Below, one piece after another: positions 5,582 to 13,261 of a stretch of DNA of 13,538 nucleotides. The stretch spans positions 1-13,538 of the forward strand of contig WRHS01000036.1 in assembly GCA_009783135.1 (NCBI GenBank), written 5' to 3'. Each line of letters starts with the position of its first letter. Within the stretch, counting starts at the first letter, position 1. This stretch comes from Dehalococcoidia bacterium (GTDB lineage: Bacteria; Chloroflexota; Dehalococcoidia; Dehalococcoidales; UBA1222). The notes beneath the pieces were generated by a model. That model worked only from the letters and a program-made list of their open reading frames with translations. It was not told where the DNA came from and did not search any database. The position numbers were made by a program, and so were the translations under genes.

Positions 5582-6304
5582 ATGCAAAGTCTAATTGATG
5601 GCGCGATTGCTTTGAATATCAGGTTGTCCTCAGTGCAACTTGAGCAGTTTCAGACGTATTATGACGATTTAATAGCGTGGAATCGCCAAATTAACCTAAC
5701 GGCTATTACAGATTACCAAGATGCACAGCTAAAACACTTTGTTGATTCTTTGTCGGTTGTGTTGGCATTGCCGCAACCAATCACCTATGCTTTGCGTTTC
5801 TTAGACGTTGGCACCGGTGGAGGGTTCCCCGGCATACCGCTGAAAATTGCCTTCCCGCAGATAAAATTAACCCTTTTGGAAGCCACCGGCAAAAAGTGTG
5901 ATTTTTTGCGCCATTTAGTGCGGCATTTGAACCTTGCCGATGTAGATGTGTTGTGCGCCCGTTCTGAGGACGCCGCACGGATGATAGAGTACCGCGAACA
6001 GTTTGATGTGGTCTTAACGCGCGGGCTGGCCAAAATGGCGGTGCTAAGTGAACTAACCCTGCCTTTTTGCAAGATAGGCGGAGTGCTAATAGCACAGAAA
6101 AAAGTCTCTCTTGATGATGAGCTGCAATCTGCAGCCAACGCCATCTCAGCGCTTGGGGGGCAATCGGACCGAATTATTCCTGTTACAATAACCGGATTAA
6201 ATGAGCCGCGCTGTTTGGTAGTTGTAAGCAAGTCCCGCAACACTCCGGCGCAGTATCCCCGCCGTAACGGAGTTCCGGCAAAAAAACCGCTGTTATCCTG
6301 TTAG
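5582..6304 (+). CDS. rsmG: 16S rRNA (guanine527-N7)-methyltransferase RsmG
   Basis: This 240-residue SAM-dependent methyltransferase modifies G527 of 16S rRNA in the cytoplasm; in other bacteria its loss gives low-level streptomycin resistance. Visible features are the family N-terminal block YYDDLIAWNRQINLTAITD (26-44), HFVDSLSVV (52-60), the SAM-binding LDVGTGGGFPGIPLKI (74-89) and the C-terminal YPRRNGVPAKKPL. The N-terminus aligns in length with known RsmG proteins, which supports this ATG although no SD precedes it. rsmG (gidB) often lies near oriC beside mnmG and parAB; none of these is seen here. It appears to be transcribed alone. No clear terminator follows; only weak inverted repeats occur near 6347-6402. 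Confidence 0.95.
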   Translation: MQSLIDGAIALNIRLSSVQLEQFQTYYDDLIAWNRQINLTAITDYQDAQLKHFVDSLSVVLALPQPITYALRFLDVGTGGGFPGIPLKIAFPQIKLTLLEATGKKCDFLRHLVRHLNLADVDVLCARSEDAARMIEYREQFDVVLTRGLAKMAVLSELTLPFCKIGGVLIAQKKVSLDDELQSAANAISALGGQSDRIIPVTITGLNEPRCLVVVSKSRNTPAQYPRRNGVPAKKPLLSC

Positions 6305-6444
6305 TTGTGAGTGGGTTTTACAAAGCCGCAGGTGTAGCTAAATTGTTGTCTGTTCCAGCCTTCCAACTGATTGAAACTGCATCGTTGCCTTAGTTTCAGA
6401 CAGCTTCATGTTGAATACCCCAAAAATTAAGTAAACAATAACTA

Positions 6445-6490
6445 TTGACACAATATTACTATTCGTCATATAATATTGTTGCTTAAGCAA
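6445..6490 (+). promoter_or_regulatory. Operon promoter with overlapping operator dyad
   Basis: TTGACA (6445-6450), an 18-bp spacer and TATAAT (6469-6474) are perfect hexamers. ACAATATTA (6450-6458) is repeated in inverse as TAATATTGT (6471-6479), a 9-bp dyad with a 12-bp gap that spans the spacer and the -10. A second palindrome, TTGCTTAAGCAA (6479-6490), covers the likely start site. Both suit repressor binding; PadR encoded in the same operon is the obvious candidate. Confidence 0.8.
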
Positions 6491-6530
6491 TTAACTAAAA
6501 ATATGTCGAAGAAAGAGTAGATGGAAGCCT

Positions 6531-7679
6531 ATGAAACTAAAAGCATTAAGTGCCAATAAATACTTCATGGAGAACAAAAAGAAGTCATTTCTGGTGGTGA
6601 GTATATTCTTTTTAATTGTTCTGTCCATTTCGTTTACTTGTTCACTGATAAATTCGGCGTTTGTAAGCGCCGAAAACACAATGGTAAAGCCGTTTGTTAC
6701 CGCATCAGTTGTTATGGCACCGGACGGCAAGTTCTTCTTACCCGATGAAACAGTAGCCAAAATCAATTCATTTGACAGCGTACAGAAAGCAGTGCCAATC
6801 ACATTTGAGACCACCTCTTATACTTCACTGATGGGAAATGCTGGTGCTTTAGTAATCTTTACCCAATGCCCATTGCAAGAAATTCTTGATGACTTTGGTT
6901 TAAAACTTAAGGAAGGAAGACTGCCTCAGCAAAACGAATACGAGGTTGTTTTGCACGAGAATATTTTACGCAATAAAGGATTAAATGTTGGCGACGAGTT
7001 CGGCGATGTCGTGGATGAGCGTGAATGGGTAATGGGGCGCTATACGATTGTCGGAAGTTTGACAAACGGTCCAATGTTAAGTTTCGGCACAAAATCCTAT
7101 GCCATTGAAGCCCTTGAAGATGCCGGAGTGGATATGTCTATGCATACTATCGGCGTTTTGGTATTTCCGACAACAAATATTGATTCTTTGAACAGTGATT
7201 TATCGACGTTTGGTAAGACAGAGGCAAGATTGTTTACTTACAACACTTTACAGAAAGAACTGAATGAGGAGCTTGCCGGAATCCAATCCATTATAGGATT
7301 GGTACTCATTGTAGTCGTTTTTGCCATGAGCGTTTCTGTAGGTGCTATCATCATGATTACTTACTCAGACAGGCAAAGTGAGTTTGGAATTCTGTTTGCA
7401 ATCGGTTATTCCAGACGCAACGTCATGAGTCTAATTTGTAAAGAGGTCTTTTCCTTATCACTTATGTGCACAGTAATAGGATATGGGATGTCTTTGATGT
7501 TATTGTCCTTGCTTGACATGCTGGTTTTTTCACCTGGAGGCAAGCCTTTGGCGGTGTACTCGTTATTCGGGTTGATTCTCACATGTGTTGTACCGGTTAT
7601 GGTATTTGCCTGCGCAACCTTACCGATTTTATGGCGCTTCAGAAAAACAGACCTCGTTGCAGTAATTGAGGGGAGATAG
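6531..7679 (+). CDS. ABC transporter permease, FtsX/MacB type
   Basis: This 382-residue membrane protein has the FtsX/MacB permease layout. A first TM at about residues 20-42 follows the basic N-terminus MKLKALSANKYFMENKKK. A large extracytoplasmic domain of about 200 residues comes next, then three TMs in the C-terminal third (about 255-280, 300-325 and 340-370), ending in RFRKTDLVAVIEGR. Such permeases pair with a separate ATPase and act as mechanotransmission or export machines for peptides, lipoproteins or antibiotics. The ATPase gene starts two bases after the stop. Only GGAAG (6523-6527) precedes the ATG, a modest SD. The gene is AT-richer than thiC and trpB. The substrate is not deducible. 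Confidence 0.85.
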   Translation: MKLKALSANKYFMENKKKSFLVVSIFFLIVLSISFTCSLINSAFVSAENTMVKPFVTASVVMAPDGKFFLPDETVAKINSFDSVQKAVPITFETTSYTSLMGNAGALVIFTQCPLQEILDDFGLKLKEGRLPQQNEYEVVLHENILRNKGLNVGDEFGDVVDEREWVMGRYTIVGSLTNGPMLSFGTKSYAIEALEDAGVDMSMHTIGVLVFPTTNIDSLNSDLSTFGKTEARLFTYNTLQKELNEELAGIQSIIGLVLIVVVFAMSVSVGAIIMITYSDRQSEFGILFAIGYSRRNVMSLICKEVFSLSLMCTVIGYGMSLMLLSLLDMLVFSPGGKPLAVYSLFGLILTCVVPVMVFACATLPILWRFRKTDLVAVIEGR

Positions 7680-7681
7680 TA

Positions 7682-8362
7682 ATGACGATAACAACAGAAA
7701 ATCTAAAGCTGATATATCCTGATGGTACGAAAGAAAAGGTAATTTTTGAAAACTTAAATCTATGCATTGAAAACGGAGACAGAGTTGTATTGGCTGGACC
7801 TTCCGGCTCAGGCAAAAGTTCTCTGATATACCTACTATCTCTTTTACGGCTACCAATAGACGGAAAGGTGTTATTTGATGGAGTTGAGTGTCATACGACA
7901 TCAGAAAGGCTCGAAAAACGATACAAAGAATTTGGCTTTATATTTCAGCAGCATTTCCTTATCGGTTACCTAACCGTGCTGGAGAATGTCACTCTCGCAG
8001 TAAAAAACACCAACTCCAGTGTTAAATCGAAAGCCGTGGAGATCTTGGACAACCTTGGGCTGAAAGAGCATATACATAAAAAGCCTTCCTGCCTGTCAGG
8101 AGGAGAGCGCCAGCGCGTCGCTATCGCACGTGCCCTGATAAAAAATCCGCGTATAATTTTCGCCGATGAGCCCACCGCATCATTAGACCATGAAACAGGC
8201 TTGTCAGTAATGCAAATGCTCAAAAAGGCGACCGAAGATAAAATCCTTATATTTGCAACGCACGACACATCGCTGCTTGACGGAAGTGAAAGAATGTTCC
8301 ATATTTCAAACGGAATAATAGATGAGTTTTCTAATATTCCACATGCGAAAGGAGGAACCTAA
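7682..8362 (+). CDS. ABC transporter ATP-binding protein, LolD/MacB family
   Basis: This 226-residue ATPase has all motifs: Walker A GPSGSGKSS (39-47), Q-loop in FIFQQ (about Q89), signature LSGGERQ (138-144), Walker B IIFADE (158-163), D-loop SLD and the H-loop histidine H194 in FATHD. The FQQHFLIGYLTVLENV stretch is typical of the MacB/LolD group that energises FtsX-type permeases. GGGGAG near the end of the permease gene serves as SD. Its stop overlaps the PadR start codon by one base (TAATG), so the two are translationally coupled. The energy source of the exporter is clear; its cargo is not. Confidence 0.93.
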   Translation: MTITTENLKLIYPDGTKEKVIFENLNLCIENGDRVVLAGPSGSGKSSLIYLLSLLRLPIDGKVLFDGVECHTTSERLEKRYKEFGFIFQQHFLIGYLTVLENVTLAVKNTNSSVKSKAVEILDNLGLKEHIHKKPSCLSGGERQRVAIARALIKNPRIIFADEPTASLDHETGLSVMQMLKKATEDKILIFATHDTSLLDGSERMFHISNGIIDEFSNIPHAKGGT

Positions 8363-8733
8363 TGAGCTTTGTTGTTGCCGGTGTTCTGCTTGATGCCTGC
8401 GTTTTGGGTGCATTATCAAACGCTCCGGCTTATGGCTATGAACTTACACAGAAAATGCAGACACGGATGGATATTTCGGAATCAGCGTTGTATCCCGTGC
8501 TGCGCAGGCTTTTAAAGGATGATTTGCTCACGTCGTATGACGAGCCATACGACGGGAGAAACAGGAGATATTACAAGCTGACTAAAAAGGGCGCTGTGGC
8601 TTTGCGTGAATATGAGACAGCTTGGCAGCAGTATAAAAATAATATAGAGCAGTTTTTGTTGCATCAGGACGGTGAGCCCCAAACAAAACAAGCCCGTTCC
8701 TGTGATACAAGTGGCGCGAATGGAGAAAAGTAA
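8362..8733 (+). CDS. PadR family transcriptional regulator
   Basis: This 123-residue winged-helix protein carries the PadR signatures: VLGALSNAPAYGYELTQKM (helix 1-2), SALYPVLRRLLKDDLL (recognition helix, 41-56) and GRNRRYYKLTKKG (wing, 65-77). A C-terminal dimer helix follows. PadR repressors control drug-efflux, envelope-stress and phenolic-acid genes and usually repress their own operon. A strong AAAGGAGG (8347-8354) precedes the ATG. The dyad in the operon promoter at 6450-6479 is its likely site (inference). The last 20 residues (GEPQTKQARSCDTSGANGEK) look disordered and run up to the next gene's SD. Confidence 0.92.
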   Translation: MSFVVAGVLLDACVLGALSNAPAYGYELTQKMQTRMDISESALYPVLRRLLKDDLLTSYDEPYDGRNRRYYKLTKKGAVALREYETAWQQYKNNIEQFLLHQDGEPQTKQARSCDTSGANGEK

Positions 8734-8734
8734 C

Positions 8735-9298
8735 ATGAACAGAAACGAGTTTATCAGTGAACTTAGAAAAAGGCTTAGGCGGCTTCCGCAGGACGAGATA
8801 GAAAGCGCAGTGAGTTACTATGAGGAGTATTTCAACGATGCCGGCTCACAAAACGACAGTCAGACCATTGCCGCGCTCGGCTCACCGTCTGCTGTGGCAT
8901 CCAAAATCATCGGTGAGTATGTGGTTAATGACGCGGAAAAAGCAAAGCCCAAAAGGAACAATGTATTACTTATAACGATTCTGGCTTTGTGTGCTTCCCC
9001 TATAGCGCTGCCGATCGTAATCAGCATCATTGCGCTGGTTTTTTCAATAATCATGGTATTTATTTCCATCGGCTTTTCGGGTGTAGCAGTTGCCTTAGCT
9101 GGTTTGTTTGCCATCGTGATTGGCTTTTGGTCTTTTTCACAGGGGATTGCAACGGGGCTGTTTTATCTTGGCGTGGGAATACTTACATTTGTCATCGGGG
9201 TTGTAATCACCGGTTTGTCCATTAAACTTGGGCAGGTTGTCTTCCGTGCTTTACAAAAATGGATCGGGAAATTATTAATTAAGAGAGGTGCAAAATGA
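8735..9298 (+). CDS. DUF1700 (HAAS) family membrane protein
   Basis: This 187-residue protein starts with the DUF1700/HAAS helical domain: MNRNEFISELRKRLRRLPQD, then EIESAVSYYEEYFNDA and ALGSPSAVASKIIGEYV (1-63). It continues with a basic linker and about four transmembrane segments (about 76-165), ending in a basic amphipathic tail. Proteins of this type are found next to PadR regulators and DUF4097 proteins and are thought to pass an envelope signal to the regulator. The ATG at 8735 is preferred over an upstream in-frame ATG because GGAG (8722-8725) precedes it and the family N-terminus MNRNEFISEL begins there. Its end overlaps the next gene by four bases (ATGA). Confidence 0.9.
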   Translation: MNRNEFISELRKRLRRLPQDEIESAVSYYEEYFNDAGSQNDSQTIAALGSPSAVASKIIGEYVVNDAEKAKPKRNNVLLITILALCASPIALPIVISIIALVFSIIMVFISIGFSGVAVALAGLFAIVIGFWSFSQGIATGLFYLGVGILTFVIGVVITGLSIKLGQVVFRALQKWIGKLLIKRGAK

Positions 9299-10185
9299 AG
9301 CGCTTTTGGATTGTCATCGCCATTTTAGCTGTCGTTGGTATATGTTTTACAGTTTCCGGCGCTGTGGCAGGCGCAAACGTAAACGGGTTTTATTTCGACA
9401 ACAACGGCCTGCATATGTACTCCGGGGAAACGACCCTCGTACAGGAGAGGGAACTTGATGCGTTTTATGACATTTTCATCGATGTTCAGTCAGCCGATAT
9501 TAAATTTGTGCAATCAGATGATTACGGCTTTGAGTTCAACAGCAGGGTAGAACAATGCTTTAATTACTCATACGACAATGGCGCACTGGTAATCACAAGA
9601 CCAGATGGCTGGTATCACGACTTTATGCGTTTTTCTCTTGGCGCTGAGCAGGAGTATATAACCATCTTTATACCACAAAGCGCACGCCTAAATGACGTGG
9701 AAATCAAAAGTGTCAGCGGCCGCATTGATATCGATGCCGTGCAATGCAAGACCTTTCACGTAAACCAAATCTCTGGCAACACGACTATTGGCAGTATTAT
9801 TGCAGGTGACGTATCAATGACGGCAACCAGTGGAAAAATCCATATAACGCACGGCGAAGCCAACACCTTTTACTTTCGTCTGGTGTCGGGCAACCTCACC
9901 GCGTCATATCTGGAGTCGGGTGGCTTGAACGCCGATCTTACCAGCGGCAAAGCTGACCTAAGCGGGATATTTAGCGGTAACACAAGGGTGCATGCCGTAT
10001 CCGGAAACGTGAAACTTACCACCCGGGGGACAGAGCAGCAATACAACCGCAACATTGCCGTTGTGAGCGGACATGTATCTATCAACGGCACAAAAGCCGG
10101 CGCTGGTAATGTGAATTATCATGCAGGCAATACGCTTGATATCAGTACCGTGAGCGGAAATATCAGCATTACCTTTGCATCGTAA
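9295..10185 (+). CDS. DUF4097 family exported beta-solenoid protein
   Basis: This 296-residue protein has an N-terminal signal or anchor segment (MKRFWIVIAILAVVGICFTV), then a beta-rich DUF4097 (toastrack/putative adhesin) region. From residue 141 it contains Ser-Gly turns at 141, 160, 179, 198, 217 and 236, exactly 19 residues apart, followed by 258 and 287. Each is followed by an alternating strand such as SGRIDI, SGKIHI, SGNVKL or SGHVSI. This is a regular solenoid with one SG turn per rung. It is the last gene of the operon and overlaps the DUF1700 gene by four bases. It probably sits outside the membrane and may sense or bind an envelope component, a role inferred from the operon. There is no lipobox; C17 lies inside the hydrophobic stretch. 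Confidence 0.88.
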   Translation: MKRFWIVIAILAVVGICFTVSGAVAGANVNGFYFDNNGLHMYSGETTLVQERELDAFYDIFIDVQSADIKFVQSDDYGFEFNSRVEQCFNYSYDNGALVITRPDGWYHDFMRFSLGAEQEYITIFIPQSARLNDVEIKSVSGRIDIDAVQCKTFHVNQISGNTTIGSIIAGDVSMTATSGKIHITHGEANTFYFRLVSGNLTASYLESGGLNADLTSGKADLSGIFSGNTRVHAVSGNVKLTTRGTEQQYNRNIAVVSGHVSINGTKAGAGNVNYHAGNTLDISTVSGNISITFAS

Positions 10186-10198
10186 ACTGCATTTGAGC

Positions 10199-10240
10199 CC
10201 AAAATAAAACTGCTCGTGAGGTTGAGCAGTTTTATTTTGG
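10199..10240. terminator. Perfect 17-bp hairpin closing the five-gene operon
   Basis: CCAAAATAAAACTGCTC (10199-10215) pairs perfectly with 10224-10240 around the 8-nt loop GTGAGGTT. A-rich left and T-rich right arms fit a bidirectional terminator. It starts 13 bases after the DUF4097 stop. Confidence 0.8.
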
Positions 10241-10293
10241 AGAGTGTGATGCATTATGCAAGAGAGCCTTTTCATAGCGTTGCGGCGCAGTCG

Positions 10294-10320
10294 TTGACGG
10301 AGCGGTTATACTGCTATACT
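10294..10320 (+). promoter_or_regulatory. Promoter of the R3H ATPase/tmk unit
   Basis: TGCTATACT forms an extended -10 (TATACT 10315-10320). TTGACG (10294-10299) is 15 bp upstream, a short spacer that is tolerable with an extended -10. The start would be near 10327. Confidence 0.5.
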
Positions 10321-10337
10321 ATTGAGGATTATAACTA

Positions 10338-11954
10338 ATGACTGAAACCTTGGGTGTTTTTAAAGAGTGCAACTACCATATGGAAAATAACGGAACTGAA
10401 GAAAGCCAAATTAATCCTGAACTTCAGCTTTTGCTGCAAAGGTTGCCTCCCGGCATACAGGCAGCTTTCTCAACGCATAGCGACCTCGACAGTCTGCTTG
10501 AGATTATCATTGATTTGGGGCGCAAGCCGGAGGCAAGGTTCGCTGAGAGCAATGTGACACTTTGCGACAGCGAAGTTACTCAAGATGATATTGATTATGT
10601 CACGTCGCGCATTTCCGGATTTGGTGATGATAACCGCGCCGGTATTGCCCGCACGCTGCATCGCATCTCGGCCATTCGCAACCGCGAGGGGCGCATTGTA
10701 GGACTTACCTGCCGCGTGGGGCGTGCGGTGCATGGCACAGTGAAGATTATTGAGGACATCATTCAATCCGGCAAAAGCGTGCTGTTGCTGGGGCGCCCAG
10801 GCATCGGCAAGACTACCATGCTGCGCGAGGCTGCTCGCGTGCTGTCCGATGATATGGATAAGCGTGTTGTCATTGTGGATACATCAAATGAAATCGCCGG
10901 AGACGGAGATATTCCGCACTCTTCCATCGGGCGTGCCCGTCGCATGCAGGTATCTGCCACAAACAAACAACACGCCGTCATGATTGAGGCAGTGGAAAAC
11001 CATATGCCGCAGGTTATTATAATCGATGAAATCGGTACGGAACTTGAGGCTGGGGCAGCGCGCACAATTGCAGAGCGCGGCGTGCAGCTTATCGGCACAG
11101 CACACGGCAACTCGCTGGAGAATCTGATGATTAACCCCACTCTTTCAGACCTTGTAGGCGGCATACAGGCTGTTACACTGGGGGATGAGGAAGCTAAACG
11201 GCGCGGTACGCAAAAGACCATTCTGGAGCGCAAGTCGCCGCCGACATTTGGTGTGGTGGTGGAAATACAGGACAGATATAAGGTTGCGGTGCATCCTGAG
11301 ACTGCTGAGGCGGTGGATGACAGTTTGCGCGGACAGCAGCCAGCAACGGAACTGCGCTGGCTGGAGGACGGCAAGGTGCGGGTTGAAAAACAGGAGCCGG
11401 CACGCTCGTCACATGGCAGAGGCGATGCCGGCGAACGATTTGCCGATAAACGCAAAGATGGGCCAAGTATGTATCTTTTCGGCATAAACAGGCAGCGTCT
11501 TGAGGAAGAAGCCGCTCAGATGAAGCTGCCAATTTGCATTACCGACGACTTGCGCACAGCAGGACTGATGGTCACCTCCAAGAGTTATTTCCGCCGTAAG
11601 CCGCAAAAAATTCGCGATGCCGAATCTCACGGCATACCCATTTATGTGTTGCGCACGCACACGCCTATGCAGCTGCGCCATATGTTAGCAACCATGCATC
11701 CGCAGGCTAATATCCCGCACCCTGAATTTGAGCCAAACGAAGAGCACCGTGAACAGCTTGCCGCTGCCTTGAATGAGGCAGCAAACGCCGCCGGTGAGGT
11801 GCTGAGTAACAGGGAAAACCCTGTGGAACTGAACCCGCAGGGGGCTTATATCCGCCGCCTGCAGCATCTTATTGCCGAGCGCAATATGCTTACCTCAAAA
11901 AGCGTAGGACGCGACCCGCACCGTAGGGTTATGATTTATAGGGACGAGCGTTAG
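10338..11954 (+). CDS. YCF45/SpoIIIAA-like AAA ATPase with R3H domain
   Basis: This 538-residue protein combines a P-loop ATPase resembling SpoIIIAA and plastid YCF45 with a C-terminal R3H nucleic-acid-binding domain. Walker A is GRPGIGKTT (152-160), followed by VVIVDTSNEIAGDGDIPHSS (177-196). Walker B is VIIIDEIG (226-233) and a sensor-like GTAHGNSLE follows (253-261). Near the end, YIRRLQHLIAERN (with the R-x3-H that names the domain) and GRDPHRRVMIY make up the R3H part. The middle to C-terminal linker (350-500) is variable. The start at 10338 has GAGGA (10324-10328) nine bases upstream; a second in-frame ATG at 10380 is possible. The cellular role is unknown. tmk follows without a gap. 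Confidence 0.9.
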   Translation: MTETLGVFKECNYHMENNGTEESQINPELQLLLQRLPPGIQAAFSTHSDLDSLLEIIIDLGRKPEARFAESNVTLCDSEVTQDDIDYVTSRISGFGDDNRAGIARTLHRISAIRNREGRIVGLTCRVGRAVHGTVKIIEDIIQSGKSVLLLGRPGIGKTTMLREAARVLSDDMDKRVVIVDTSNEIAGDGDIPHSSIGRARRMQVSATNKQHAVMIEAVENHMPQVIIIDEIGTELEAGAARTIAERGVQLIGTAHGNSLENLMINPTLSDLVGGIQAVTLGDEEAKRRGTQKTILERKSPPTFGVVVEIQDRYKVAVHPETAEAVDDSLRGQQPATELRWLEDGKVRVEKQEPARSSHGRGDAGERFADKRKDGPSMYLFGINRQRLEEEAAQMKLPICITDDLRTAGLMVTSKSYFRRKPQKIRDAESHGIPIYVLRTHTPMQLRHMLATMHPQANIPHPEFEPNEEHREQLAAALNEAANAAGEVLSNRENPVELNPQGAYIRRLQHLIAERNMLTSKSVGRDPHRRVMIYRDER

Positions 11955-12590
11955 ATGAGCCTCTTTATCACTTTTGAGGGTTGTGAGGGCTGCGGCAAAA
12001 GCTTTCAAAGCAAGGAGTTGTATCGCCGCCTTCTATCATACGGTATTGCGGCTGTTTTGACACATGAGCCCGGCGGCACTGTTCTGGGTGAAAACATCAC
12101 CAAATGGCTGAAATGGCACAAGGAGTTGGCTCTTTCAGCCACCGGAGAATTGTTGCTGTTCAGTGCCTCGCGCAACCAGTTATGTAATGACGTCATATTG
12201 CCGGCTCTCAACAAAAGCGAAGTGGTCCTTTGCGACAGGTTTTATGACTCCACAATTGCCTATCAAGGCTATGGGCGCGGATTGGATTTTGACACTATTA
12301 AAGCCCTCAATAAACTGTCCACCGATGGCTTGAAGCCAAAGTTGACAATACTGCTGGATATGCCGGCTGAGTGCGGGCTTGCGCGTAAAAACAAAAGGCG
12401 CCAGGATCGCTTTGAGGCGGAGGAACTGGCTTTTCACGAGCAGGTACGCCTAGGCTACTTGCAGTTGGCTCGCGCCGAGCCGCGACGCTTTTTCGTGGTG
12501 GATGCTACTCTCTCAAGAAAGGCTATAGCCGACCTCATTTGGCAAAAAGTAACTCCTTCGCTGCGAAAAGCTAAGTCCTCCAGAGCTTGA
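11955..12590 (+). CDS. tmk: Thymidylate kinase
   Basis: This 211-residue kinase phosphorylates dTMP to dTDP. The P-loop is FEGCEGCGKS (7-16). The acceptor-site segment is THEPGG, the DR motif with substrate loop is CDRFYDSTIAYQGYGRGLD, and the LID-like stretch RKNKRRQDRFE follows. Length is normal for Tmk. The ATG abuts the stop of the ATPase gene (TAGATG), with only a weak SD, so translation is probably coupled. In many Firmicutes tmk is followed by a holB-related gene; here it meets a convergent MBL-fold gene after 19 bases. Only a weak AGAGC/GCTCT hairpin (12582-12599) is seen at its end. Confidence 0.95.
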   Translation: MSLFITFEGCEGCGKSFQSKELYRRLLSYGIAAVLTHEPGGTVLGENITKWLKWHKELALSATGELLLFSASRNQLCNDVILPALNKSEVVLCDRFYDSTIAYQGYGRGLDFDTIKALNKLSTDGLKPKLTILLDMPAECGLARKNKRRQDRFEAEELAFHEQVRLGYLQLARAEPRRFFVVDATLSRKAIADLIWQKVTPSLRKAKSSRA

Positions 12591-12609
12591 GAGTGCTCTA
12601 ATACACAGG

Positions 12610-13224
12610 TTAACGCAGGAACGGATTTATTAAACGCTCTTCGCCGATTGTAGAAGACGGTCCATGACCTGGATACACCACCGTTTCATCCGTGAGTGTC
12701 ATCAACTTAGAATGGATGTTGTCCATGATAGTATACGGGTTTCCGCCTGGCATATCAGTGCGCCCGATGCTTCCGTTGAACAGTGTGTCTCCCGTAAATA
12801 CAACGCCACCGCCCAGCAGGCATATGCATCCAAGCGTATGCCCCGGCGTGTGCAATACTTTTAGCTTTTCGTCACCGTTGCCCAGCACGTCACCATCACG
12901 TAACAACCTGTCGGGGTTGATGCTGTTGTAACAAAAACCTAGCATGGCATATAGCTGCCTGTTGTTAAGGTCGGAGACGGCATCCTCGTGAGCCCATACT
13001 GGCGCATTGCTCCCTGCCTTTACCTGAAGCAACGCATCAGTGTGGTCCGGATGACCATGCGTTAGGATAATAGCCTCAATGCTCAGGCAAAGTTCCTTAA
13101 TGCGACTTAAGATGACAGATGCCTCGCCACCCGGGTCTATGACAAAGCCGCTTCTGGTTTTGGTCGAGGCATATAAATAACAGTTGGCTTGGTAGTCTCC
13201 CAGCGGAAGTGTTTCCAGTATCAT
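12610..13224 (-). CDS. MBL-fold metallo-hydrolase, glyoxalase II-like
   Basis: This 204-residue protein has the metallo-beta-lactamase fold of the YcbL/GloB-related group. The metal motif is THGHPDH (H56, H58, D60, H61), with later ligands in HTPGHTLG, FTGDTLF and YPGHG. Such proteins often hydrolyse thioesters such as S-lactoylglutathione analogues, but the substrate cannot be read from the sequence. The start at 13224 is chosen because MILETLPLGDYQANCY is the normal N-terminus of the family. The long upstream in-frame extension to 13524 runs through a promoter region and antisense to another gene. There is no SD, and an extended -10 sits seven bases upstream, so the mRNA may be leaderless. 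Confidence 0.9.
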   Translation of the reverse strand: MILETLPLGDYQANCYLYASTKTRSGFVIDPGGEASVILSRIKELCLSIEAIILTHGHPDHTDALLQVKAGSNAPVWAHEDAVSDLNNRQLYAMLGFCYNSINPDRLLRDGDVLGNGDEKLKVLHTPGHTLGCICLLGGGVVFTGDTLFNGSIGRTDMPGGNPYTIMDNIHSKLMTLTDETVVYPGHGPSSTIGEERLINPFLR

Positions 13225-13231
13225 GGGAGCA

Positions 13232-13261
13232 ATTCTAGCATTATTCGTGGAATTGAAACAA
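13232..13261 (-). promoter_or_regulatory. Extended -10 promoter of the MBL gene, leaderless start
   Basis: On the minus strand TGCTAGAAT (TAGAAT at 13232-13237) lies 18 bp from TTGTTT (13256-13261). Only seven bases separate the -10 from the ATG at 13224, so transcription should begin at or next to the start codon. Confidence 0.5.

Noticed and set aside
6521..6559. 12-codon frame (MEAYETKSIKCQ) ahead of and overlapping the permease gene
   Set aside because: Its SD is no better than the permease's own and there is no regulatory motif to support it.
8672..8734. Upstream in-frame start for the DUF1700 gene
   Set aside because: It overlaps the PadR gene deeply and has no SD; the family N-terminus starts at 8735.
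10763..11485. Minus-strand 240-codon frame inside the R3H ATPase gene
   Set aside because: It is antisense to Walker A/B coding sequence and its product is a low-complexity Ser/Cys/Pro-rich shadow.
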